DNA of 64,000 bases from FEN-1297 sp963843605 (lineage in GTDB: Bacteria; Bacteroidota; Ignavibacteria; Ignavibacteriales; Ignavibacteriaceae): contig CAWJLA010000010.1 of the NCBI GenBank assembly GCA_963843605.1, forward strand, positions 124,001-188,000, read 5' to 3'. Both the position numbers and the translations under genes were made by a program. Below, piece after piece: positions 37,335-44,925 of the stretch. The notes beneath the pieces were generated by a model, which saw only the letters and a program-made list of their open reading frames with translations, made no database searches and was not told where the DNA came from. Each line of letters begins with the position of its first letter. Within the stretch, counting starts at the first letter, position 1.

Positions 37335-38507
37335 ATGAAAAGGTTGATGATATTAGTGATATTCCTAATGCTGGGATTAACGATAAAAACTAACGCACAG
37401 CCAGGATTCGGCCATGGTGGATTTGAATATTTTTATGCTTCTCTTTCACCTTACGGCTCATGGATACAGATTGACGGCGGCGTTAATGTATGGCGTCCGT
37501 ACAATCTCCGAGCTGGATGGATTCCTTATAAATATGGCAGATGGGTCTGGACAAATGACGGCTGGTACTGGGATTCCGACGAACCTTTCGGATACATTGT
37601 ATTTCATTACGGTAGATGGTATTATGACGATTATTACGGCTGGATTTGGGTCCCTGATGATGTATGGGCGCCGGCTTGGGTAGAATGGAGATACGATAAC
37701 GATTATATAGGCTGGGCTCCTCTGCCTCCTTATGCTTCTTTCTCCATTAGTGTGGGTATAAGATTCACTACGGGTTACGTTACACCTTACCGCTATTGGC
37801 ATTTTGTAAAATATAGGTATATGTGCAACCCGTATGTTTATAAATATTATGTGCCTGAACACTATAAGTACAGGGTTTATTCCGGTACAAGATACAGAAC
37901 AAACTACGGTTATTCCGACGGACGCGTTATAAACAGAGGAGTTGATGTAGACTATATCAGGAAAAGAAGTGGAGCTAGAATTGTCGAGCGCAATATTGAA
38001 AGAGTAGATAATTCAAGAGATTTCGGAAACCGCGACAACAGGAATAACGGACCGGTAAGAGCATATATTATAAACCGGGATAAAGTTCAATTGAACAACG
38101 AAAGAAATTATGAAGTAAAGCGAGGTACGAGACCTTCATCTTTAGATATAAACAGAGTTGATATTGGCAGAACTGGTGAAACAAGAAATAATTCCAGAGA
38201 TAATACTCCCCGGATATTAGACAGGAACAGTGATGGAAATACTCAGGTAAGGCCGGAACCGGGAACAGGAAATGACCGCAACAACATTAATAACAACAGA
38301 TATAATCCGCCGGCAAACCGCGGACAGAATATTGACAGATCTAAGAACCGGGAAAAGGAAATGCAGAAGGATCAGAGAAATGAAAACAGAAATGTAAGGC
38401 CCGAAATTAAAAGAGAAGAACCCGCAAAACGTACACCGGCAAAAAAAAATAATACCAGAGAAAACAGGAATGACAAAAGGGAAACAAATTCAGAAAGACG
38501 CAGATAA
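37335..38507 (+). CDS. DUF6600-like exported protein with Trp/Tyr-rich repeats and basic Asn/Arg tail
   Basis: 390 residues. A signal peptide (LMILVIFLMLGLTIKTNAQ) is followed by repeated WxxGRWxWxxDGWYW-type units (SPYGSWIQIDGG, YGRWVWTNDGWYWDS, YGRWYYDDYYGWIWV), as in DUF6600 proteins. From about 220 on the chain is low complexity, rich in Asn, Arg, Glu and Lys with no hydrophobic core, and ends in RRR. Function unknown; related proteins are periplasmic or surface bound. ATG at 37335 is preferred to the TTG at 37323. The repeat part is unlike the neighbours in composition. Confidence 0.75.
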   Translation: MKRLMILVIFLMLGLTIKTNAQPGFGHGGFEYFYASLSPYGSWIQIDGGVNVWRPYNLRAGWIPYKYGRWVWTNDGWYWDSDEPFGYIVFHYGRWYYDDYYGWIWVPDDVWAPAWVEWRYDNDYIGWAPLPPYASFSISVGIRFTTGYVTPYRYWHFVKYRYMCNPYVYKYYVPEHYKYRVYSGTRYRTNYGYSDGRVINRGVDVDYIRKRSGARIVERNIERVDNSRDFGNRDNRNNGPVRAYIINRDKVQLNNERNYEVKRGTRPSSLDINRVDIGRTGETRNNSRDNTPRILDRNSDGNTQVRPEPGTGNDRNNINNNRYNPPANRGQNIDRSKNREKEMQKDQRNENRNVRPEIKREEPAKRTPAKKNNTRENRNDKRETNSERRR

Positions 38508-38531
38508 TTTTATTGCAGACTCTCTCTCCGC

Positions 38532-38570
38532 AAAGCGGTATCGATAAATTAACCGGTGCCGCTTTTTTTT
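38532..38570 (+). terminator. Terminator after the DUF6600-like gene
   Basis: AAAGCGG (38532-38538) pairs with CCGCTTT (38559-38565) over 7 bases, with a 20-base loop, and the T run continues to 38570. It lies between convergent genes; a weak function for the opposite strand is possible. Confidence 0.75.
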
Positions 38571-38576
38571 GAATTA

Positions 38577-39725
38577 TTATTTCAGCGAAAATTCTTTAGT
38601 CAGAGATATTATTTTTGTTAAATCTATCATTTGTATACATTCCAAATTATATGGGCATGATTTTCTCCAGCATGGCGAACATTCTAATCCATAAGGAATT
38701 AATTTCTCGCCTCTTTCGTAAAGTTCGATCTCGGCAGGACACGATACACCGAACCAGACGATAATATGCTTTTTCAAGGCATTTGCCAAGTGCATACCGA
38801 ATGAATCGCCGGTAATCACCAGATCGGTAATGGAAATAAAACATGCCCCTTTTCTCAAGCCCATTGTAGTCGGAGTATTGATAATCTTTTTCCTGTCATT
38901 TTCATTGAAAGACTCATATATCTTTTGATTCCTTTCTGTATCTTCTTTGCCCCCTAAAAGCACGATCTGAAGAGAATCATCTTTTAGCATTTCGGTGATC
39001 AGGCTTATATGCTGCTCCACCTTCATCTTTTTATTAGGGAAAAGATTGCTGCAACCTGTATTAAAACCGACATATGTTTTTAAAGAATCAAAATTTATTT
39101 CTTTTTTGTAATTATCTATAAATATTTCTTCTTCTTCCGTAAAATTAAAAACATACGGATCTCTTTTATATTCAAGCTCAAATACTTCATGAATAATGTC
39201 AATACCGCTTCGCGTATTTTCCCTGAATTTAAGCTGATCATTGTTTCCCAGTATATAACTATACATTGCAGATTTATTTGCGGGAATTATTTTACCGTCT
39301 TCATTCAATAAAAATCCTAATTTATGTTTGGCCTTAACTTCGTTAGAAAAAGCGCAAGCATAATCTGATTTATCAGAGTTCATAAGGTAATCGTATTCGA
39401 TGTTCCTGACTATCATGCGCTGTTCGTCAGTCCAAGTAAAAACTTTATCAATGAACGGATTATTCATCAGTATTTTTTCGGCATTCGTCATTGTAAGCCA
39501 ATGAATTGTACTGACCGGAAATTTTCTTTTAATGGCATATAATACCGGAGTATTGCAGAGTACATTTCCGAGTGCATCCAATGAAACTATTAATATTTTT
39601 ACGCCTATCTTTGTTGCGTCAGTCTCGTTTTGGCAGCTGTTCTCGAGGCAATTTTTATAGGAAAAGCACGGTTTATATCCGCTGAAATTTTTACACTTAG
39701 GAATTTCTAAATCTTCAAAGTTCAT
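38577..39725 (-). CDS. Family 9 glycosyltransferase (heptosyltransferase-like) with cysteine-rich N-terminus
   Basis: 382 residues. The GT9 core is seen in ILIVSLDALGNVLCNTPVLYAIKR, FNTGCSNLFPNKK, IVLLGGKEDTERN and VITGDSFGMHLANALKKHIIVWFG. The C-terminal cysteine group CSPCWRKSCPYNLEC occurs in many heptosyltransferases. Unusual is the extra N-terminal group CKNFSGYKPCFSYKNC and a further Cys before the core, which could bind a metal. Such enzymes add heptose or related sugars to LPS core on the cytoplasmic face. Seventeen bases downstream of the second GT9 gene, so an operon. Confidence 0.85.
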   Translation of the reverse strand: MNFEDLEIPKCKNFSGYKPCFSYKNCLENSCQNETDATKIGVKILIVSLDALGNVLCNTPVLYAIKRKFPVSTIHWLTMTNAEKILMNNPFIDKVFTWTDEQRMIVRNIEYDYLMNSDKSDYACAFSNEVKAKHKLGFLLNEDGKIIPANKSAMYSYILGNNDQLKFRENTRSGIDIIHEVFELEYKRDPYVFNFTEEEEIFIDNYKKEINFDSLKTYVGFNTGCSNLFPNKKMKVEQHISLITEMLKDDSLQIVLLGGKEDTERNQKIYESFNENDRKKIINTPTTMGLRKGACFISITDLVITGDSFGMHLANALKKHIIVWFGVSCPAEIELYERGEKLIPYGLECSPCWRKSCPYNLECIQMIDLTKIISLTKEFSLK

Positions 39726-39742
39726 AAATTACACACCGGTAT

Positions 39743-40771
39743 TTAGGTTAATTTTAACAGTTTATTTATTGCTTCCGAAACCTCTTCTACGGAAATACTG
39801 CTTTCAATACTGCATGTATTTTGATCAGCGCTGCAGAACTTTTTACATTTGATTTCGCTGACTTCCATATTAATAGATCTATGGTTGAGTATCCCGTGAT
39901 GAATTGCGCAGCTCATAGGTCTATGACAAAATAAACCCACGGTTTTTACATTCAACGCGTCCGCAATATGAAGAGGTCCGGTTGACGGTGCGATGAAGAT
40001 ATCCGCCTGACTTATAACTTTTATGAAATCTCTTAAATTCTCAATTGAATTTGTAATATCCAAAACCATCGTTTGATTAATGGAAACCGCTTTTAAAATA
40101 AATTTTTTACTCATTTCTTTGGCGGTAAGTAGTATTTTAAAATTTGAATTAGCTGCATCTTCGACCAGATGTTTTATTAATACCAGATATTTATCCTCAG
40201 ACCAATTAGGTGCTGATTTCAGCGATCCGGAATGAATAAATATTTTCCTGTGTTCTTTAGTAACTCCCAAATTATTTAATATTTCCGAAGCCTCACTTTT
40301 CTCTTTATCTCTTAGGAATATCTCAAGATTGATATTCGAAGTTTTCACGCCTATTTTTCTTGCAAGGTCCATGCAATAATCGGCTTCATGCCTGAGCGGA
40401 GTATAATTATTGCGAGACACGCTTTTCATCCCGGTAATTAATTCATACAATTTATGTCCGACACCAATCCTGTTTTTAATTCCAGCCCAGAACATCTGAT
40501 AAGCCGCCCGTTCGGTCGGCATCATTAATAATCCGTGAGTAAATTTATAGTTTTTTAATTCTTTTACAACTTTCCAAAAAGTATCTTTTCTTAGATCGTC
40601 CGTAATTGTTTCATTCAAATAAGGATTATTTAACATTAGATTTTTAGTATGAGGCTGCGTTAAAGTTGCAATAAAGGCATCGGGATAAGTCTTTCTGATC
40701 TCTCTAATCATAGGAGTAATATAAACAACATCACCGACCCTGTCGGTTCTGACAAGAAGAATACGTTTCAT
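39743..40771 (-). CDS. Family 9 glycosyltransferase (heptosyltransferase-like)
   Basis: 342 residues beginning MKRILLVRTDRVGDVVYITPMI, the typical GT9 start. FIHSGSLKSAPNWSEDKYLVLI and FIAPSTGPLHIADALNVKTVGLF are the nucleotide-sugar binding parts. A cysteine group KCKKFCSADQNTC is near the C-terminus. Probably acts before or beside the downstream GT9 in LPS core synthesis; the donor sugar is unknown. Confidence 0.88.
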   Translation of the reverse strand: MKRILLVRTDRVGDVVYITPMIREIRKTYPDAFIATLTQPHTKNLMLNNPYLNETITDDLRKDTFWKVVKELKNYKFTHGLLMMPTERAAYQMFWAGIKNRIGVGHKLYELITGMKSVSRNNYTPLRHEADYCMDLARKIGVKTSNINLEIFLRDKEKSEASEILNNLGVTKEHRKIFIHSGSLKSAPNWSEDKYLVLIKHLVEDAANSNFKILLTAKEMSKKFILKAVSINQTMVLDITNSIENLRDFIKVISQADIFIAPSTGPLHIADALNVKTVGLFCHRPMSCAIHHGILNHRSINMEVSEIKCKKFCSADQNTCSIESSISVEEVSEAINKLLKLT

Positions 40772-41100
40772 TTGTGCCTGAATTTGAAGACGAAGCCAGA
40801 ATTATAAATTGAAATAATTAAAAAATTATCCGCTCCGGTCAGTTTAATAATTTTGAAATCAACTTTTTAAAAATAGTAATAATAATTAATAATTCATTAA
40901 ATATGGCAAATTCAAAAATTTAAATTTCGGCAATAAAAAATTTAATTTGTACACATAAAATATAATATTTAAATTAAACTGTATATAAAAAGGATACTAT
41001 CCTCAGGCATTTTAGAAAAAAAGGGAATGAAAATGCCTTCTACCTAAAAGTATATATTCTGCAAAATTCTATTCAGTGCAAAATTAAAAGGAGAAAAACC
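40772..41100. other. Divergent intergenic region between GT9 and S9 peptidase genes
   Basis: 329 AT-rich bases that must hold the promoters of both diverging units. AGGAG at 41088-41092 serves the S9 gene. I see no palindromic operator or convincing -33/-7 boxes. Confidence 0.4.
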
Positions 41101-43794
41101 ATGAAAGGCTTCAGACTACTTTTTCTTTTGTTACTATTATATCTTCCAAATTTATTTGCTCAACAGCCTCCGATAATAGACCGCGAATTGTTTTTCGGAG
41201 ATCCGGCGTACTCCGGTGCACAAATTTCACCCGACGGAAAGTATATTTCTTTTCGAAAACAATTCAAGGGGATAATGAATATTTGGGTAAAAAGTATACA
41301 TCAGAAATTTGAGGAAGCTCATCCGGTTACCGCCGATACAATTAGACCGGTCAGAGGTTACTTCTGGTCGATGGATAGTAAATATATTTTATATGTTCAA
41401 GATAAAGGCGGGGACGAGAATTTCAGAGTATATGCAGTAGATCCAAAAGCAAAAGGCAACCCGGTTCCTGCCTCCAGAGATTTGACTCCCATGGAAAAAG
41501 TGCGAGCAGAAATAATTGATGTACCCTTAAATACTCCAAATGAAATATTAATCGGTTTGAACGATCGTGATCCACAGTTGCACGATGTATACCGGATTAA
41601 TTTAACTACCGGGAAAAGAGTTTTAATCAGAAAGAATACAGATAATATTGCCGGATGGCAAACCGACCTGAACGGTAATCTGAAACTGGGTCTTCGAATT
41701 GATCCGCAGGGGGGTACCGAAATACTCAAATTACTGAAAGACACCGTGGAAACTATTTATAAGGTTAATAACGAAGAAGAGGCTTACCCAATCAGGTTTA
41801 CCTCCGACGGTAATTCATTTTATTTGGCAACGAATAAAGAGAATGATGCAGATAAGGTAGAGTTGTTTCTTTTTAGCCTGAAAGATAGTCAGATAATACC
41901 GGTTGATAAAGATCCCGAAGGCGAAGTTGATTTTGCATCGGCTATTTTTTCGGATAAAACAAATAAATTACTGGCAACGGTATATATAGGTGATAAACTT
42001 AGAATTTATCCTAAGGATAAAGAATTTGCCGGAATATATGAAAAAATGAAAAAAGTTTTGCCTGAAGGTAATTATAACGTTAGTTCAATAACTGCCGACG
42101 AAAAACATTGGGTGATATCGGTATCCAGAGATGTTGATCCCGGCTCTGTATATTTATTTAATACAATTACCGGGAAAGCCGAACTATTATATAAATCAAG
42201 ACCCGATCTGAACAGTGAATATCTTTCAATTGTAAAACCAGTTACTTATAAGGCAAGAGACGGAATGGAAATTCATGCCTATCTTACATTACCCAATGGA
42301 TTAGAAGCGAAAAATCTTCCTGCGGTTATGTTTATCCATGGCGGGCCCTGGTCAAGGGATATGTGGGGCTACAATTCAATAGCTCAATTTTTAGCTAACA
42401 GAGGTTATGCCGTTTTTCAACCGAATTTCAGAGGATCGACCGGATTCGGAAAGAAATATTTGAATGCCGGAAATAAACAATGGGGAAGAGGTGCAATGCA
42501 GTTCGATATTTCGGATGGTGTTAATTGGTTAATTAAAAGCGGTATCGCCGATCCCCAAAAAATTGCTATTGCCGGAGGTTCTTATGGCGGGTATGCTACG
42601 CTTGCCGGGCTGGCATTTACGCCTGATTTATATGCCGCCGGTTTTGATATTGTCGGCCCGTCAAATATAATAACTCTCTTAAAATCAATTCCTCCTTATT
42701 GGGCTCCGATAAAAAAGATATTCGACGTGCGGGTAGGCGATATGAACAATACGAAAGATCTGGAAATGCTAAATGAAGCATCGCCGTTGAATTATGCAAA
42801 GGATATTAAAGCGCCGTTATACGTAGTGCAGGGTGCTAACGATCCTAGAGTTAAGAAGGCAGAGTCGGATCAAATTGTTATCGCTTTGAGGAATCTTAAC
42901 CGCCCGGTAGAGTATATGTTAGCGCCTGACGAGGGACATGGATACGCAGGCCTTGAAAACAGAATGGCAATGTTTACCGCAATGGAAAAGTTTCTGGCCA
43001 AATATCTCGGGGGCAGAGTGCAGAAGTATATTAAGCCTGATATAGAGAAAAGACTTCAAAAAATTTCTGTGGATATAGATACGGTCGAACTTGCCGTAAA
43101 AAAACCGGATGCAGGTACTATGTCTTCAATTACTTCATTTGACGGGACTAAAATAAAGCCTGACAAAAATTACTACTCTATGAATATAGAAATACAGGGG
43201 AAAAATATTCAAATGGATCTGAGCAGAATCATAGAAAAAATGCAATCAGGTGATAAAAACATAATTAGGGTAATTGACGGAATTACCGGAATGATGAACG
43301 GTGCGGATACTCTCATTGTTGATGCTAATACACTATCACCTTTATCCAGATCACTAAAGCAGGGGCCGACTGCCGTTAATCTCAATTTCTATAGAGATAG
43401 CGTCAGCGGTATAATTGATTTGGGAGCACAAAAATTGCCGGTTAATATAAAATATAACGAAGCTATACTGACAGAAGGTGCCGGGGTCGAACTTGCTTTG
43501 AGAACATTGCCATTAAAAGAAGGTTTTAATGGTGCGTTCCAAGAACTTGATTTAATGAAAGGAAAAACGAAAAAAATTTTTATTAACGTTACAGGCAGTG
43601 AAAAACTAGATACAGAATCCGGAGCATTTGACACTTATAGAATTGAATTAAAACCATTGGAAGAAAGCGAGGGAAACACAGTAATCTGGATGGATAAAGT
43701 TTCTTCAAGAATGATAAAACTTGAGCAAACAATGGGTGCACAAATGGGAGGTGGAAAGATCGTAATGCAAATTAAAAATATGGTGAAAGATTAA
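41101..43794 (+). CDS. Secreted S9 prolyl-oligopeptidase-like peptidase with an extra C-terminal domain
   Basis: 897 residues. Signal peptide (LLFLLLLLYLPNLFAQ), then a beta-propeller part (~30-400), then the alpha/beta-hydrolase with FIHGGPWSRDMWG, Ser494 in GGSYGGY, Asp581 in GANDPRV and His613 in DEGHGY, so the triad is complete. S9 acylaminoacyl-type enzymes end near residue 640-650; here about 250 more residues follow. This tail has SMNIEIQGKNIQMDLS, LIVDANTLSPLSRS, and strand-rich GTVIWMDKVSSRMIKLEQ, recalling the DUF3108-like lipoprotein fold. The family trims short peptides; the tail might bind envelope material. Preceded by AGGAG. Confidence 0.88.
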   Translation: MKGFRLLFLLLLLYLPNLFAQQPPIIDRELFFGDPAYSGAQISPDGKYISFRKQFKGIMNIWVKSIHQKFEEAHPVTADTIRPVRGYFWSMDSKYILYVQDKGGDENFRVYAVDPKAKGNPVPASRDLTPMEKVRAEIIDVPLNTPNEILIGLNDRDPQLHDVYRINLTTGKRVLIRKNTDNIAGWQTDLNGNLKLGLRIDPQGGTEILKLLKDTVETIYKVNNEEEAYPIRFTSDGNSFYLATNKENDADKVELFLFSLKDSQIIPVDKDPEGEVDFASAIFSDKTNKLLATVYIGDKLRIYPKDKEFAGIYEKMKKVLPEGNYNVSSITADEKHWVISVSRDVDPGSVYLFNTITGKAELLYKSRPDLNSEYLSIVKPVTYKARDGMEIHAYLTLPNGLEAKNLPAVMFIHGGPWSRDMWGYNSIAQFLANRGYAVFQPNFRGSTGFGKKYLNAGNKQWGRGAMQFDISDGVNWLIKSGIADPQKIAIAGGSYGGYATLAGLAFTPDLYAAGFDIVGPSNIITLLKSIPPYWAPIKKIFDVRVGDMNNTKDLEMLNEASPLNYAKDIKAPLYVVQGANDPRVKKAESDQIVIALRNLNRPVEYMLAPDEGHGYAGLENRMAMFTAMEKFLAKYLGGRVQKYIKPDIEKRLQKISVDIDTVELAVKKPDAGTMSSITSFDGTKIKPDKNYYSMNIEIQGKNIQMDLSRIIEKMQSGDKNIIRVIDGITGMMNGADTLIVDANTLSPLSRSLKQGPTAVNLNFYRDSVSGIIDLGAQKLPVNIKYNEAILTEGAGVELALRTLPLKEGFNGAFQELDLMKGKTKKIFINVTGSEKLDTESGAFDTYRIELKPLEESEGNTVIWMDKVSSRMIKLEQTMGAQMGGGKIVMQIKNMVKD

Positions 43795-43912
43795 TGAGCT
43801 TTTTCATTGGTAAAATAATTACCTGGGCTTGATTTATAGAGCATCAAATATAAAATTTTTTATTGCATTCTTAATAGTTTATTTTTAAGTCAAGTCTTAT
43901 ATTTTTGATTAT

Positions 43913-43946
43913 AGCGACACAGATTGATTATCTGTGCCGCTTTTTT
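43913..43946 (+). terminator. Terminator after the S9 peptidase gene
   Basis: AGCGaCACAGAT (43913-43924) pairs with ATCTGTGcCGCT (43930-43941) over 11 base pairs with one internal mismatch and a 5-base loop, followed by a T run. Confidence 0.85.
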
Positions 43947-44047
43947 ATAACATTGAAAAAACATTAGTATTTTTTGAAAATTGAATTACCTATATTTAAT
44001 ATACCGTCGGAGAATACAATATCAATTCAATCTGAAAGGAAACAAAT

Positions 44048-44410
44048 TTGCCAGTAGTTATTAATCAACCGTCAATAATTCAAGCCGCAGGCAACAAACC
44101 TAAAATTATAGAAGAATACATTGGGTTAGTCAATTCGAAAAACGGTTCCGTAAGTATCGCACGTATGCAAAGCCCCGCTGGTTGGGTTGAGCCCGGACAA
44201 ACTCCGGAATTCGATGAATACACCGTTTTATTAAAGGGTAAGTTAAGGATTGAAACAAAATCCGGCATAATTGATTTACATGAAAAACAAGCAGTTCTAA
44301 TAAATAAAGGTGAGTGGGTACGTTATAGCAGTCCGGAAGAGGGCGGTGCCGAATATATCTCGGTTTGTCTACCGGCTTTTTCCCCCGGTACCGTTCATCG
44401 CGACGAATGA
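44048..44410 (+). CDS. Cupin domain protein
   Basis: 120 residues, a single small beta barrel: the segment GWVEPGQTPEFDEYTVLLKGKLRI with Glu and the later VLINKGEWVRYSS fit the two cupin motifs. A TTG at 44048 is the only reasonable start and AAAGGA lies about eight bases upstream. Stand-alone cupins of this type bind a metal or small ligand, often in sugar or polyamine metabolism. It lies about 500 bases before the pectinesterase gene; some single cupins assist galacturonate breakdown (KdgF), but key residues for that role cannot be confirmed. Confidence 0.65.
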   Translation: MPVVINQPSIIQAAGNKPKIIEEYIGLVNSKNGSVSIARMQSPAGWVEPGQTPEFDEYTVLLKGKLRIETKSGIIDLHEKQAVLINKGEWVRYSSPEEGGAEYISVCLPAFSPGTVHRDE

Positions 44411-44703
44411 AATTTGTGGTCATTGAAAAAAATAATTACAGGTCGCAGCATGAATTTAATATCGCGCAGTCGGGAGAAATCTACAGACAACGGGTTCAAA
44501 AACGAGGAAAATTTAAATTTTACTACTAAAAATAAATTTCAGGAATTAAAAAAAAATTATTTGATTATTTAAATAAAATTCTTAATATAATTACCAAATA
44601 ATTGAATTCTCAAAATTCCCGCCATTCAATACAGAAAAATTATATTCATAGGAGAGCAATAAAAAAGATTAAAATGATTTTCAAGCATAGAGTTTTCTTC
44701 TCA

Positions 44704-44731
44704 TTTTACTTAAACGATTACTTTATCGAAT
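44704..44731. promoter_or_regulatory. Operator-like site, distal copy
   Basis: TTTTACTTAAACGATTAC followed by TTTATCG matches the proximal copy at 44769 in 23 of 25 positions. The core AAACGAT-N4-TTATCG keeps the two-fold symmetry of the proximal palindrome except at its right edge. Distance between copies is 65 bases, about six helix turns. Confidence 0.55.
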
Positions 44732-44768
44732 TCCGGAAAATCAAATTATAAAAATAAAATTTTTAAAC

Positions 44769-44796
44769 TTTTACTAAAACGATAACTTTATCGTTT
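44769..44796. promoter_or_regulatory. Operator-like perfect palindrome, proximal copy
   Basis: AAACGATAA-CT-TTATCGTTT at 44777-44796 is a perfect 20-base palindrome, preceded by TTTTACT as in the distal copy. It lies 130 bases before the pectinesterase ATG. Size and symmetry suit a dimeric repressor of the LacI or GntR kind. A related sequence is found upstream of uxaE at 61006-61017. Confidence 0.6.
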
Positions 44797-44925
44797 CTAG
44801 CAAAAGGATAGGATCTGCAAGAAATTTTAAATCCAATTTCCATTCAAAAATTAGGAGAAAATAGTTTCAAACTTAGGAATGCAAATGGCAAATTTTATTT
44901 AATTAAAACATCCAGAGGAGTAAGT

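Larger units (their letters stand above)
44411..44925. other. Upstream region of the pectinesterase gene
   Basis: 515 AT-rich bases without a gene. It carries two copies of a palindromic site (annotated separately) and a good ribosome site AGAGGAG just before the ATG at 44926. The start of transcription is probably between about 44730 and 44880, but no promoter boxes can be assigned. Confidence 0.5.
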
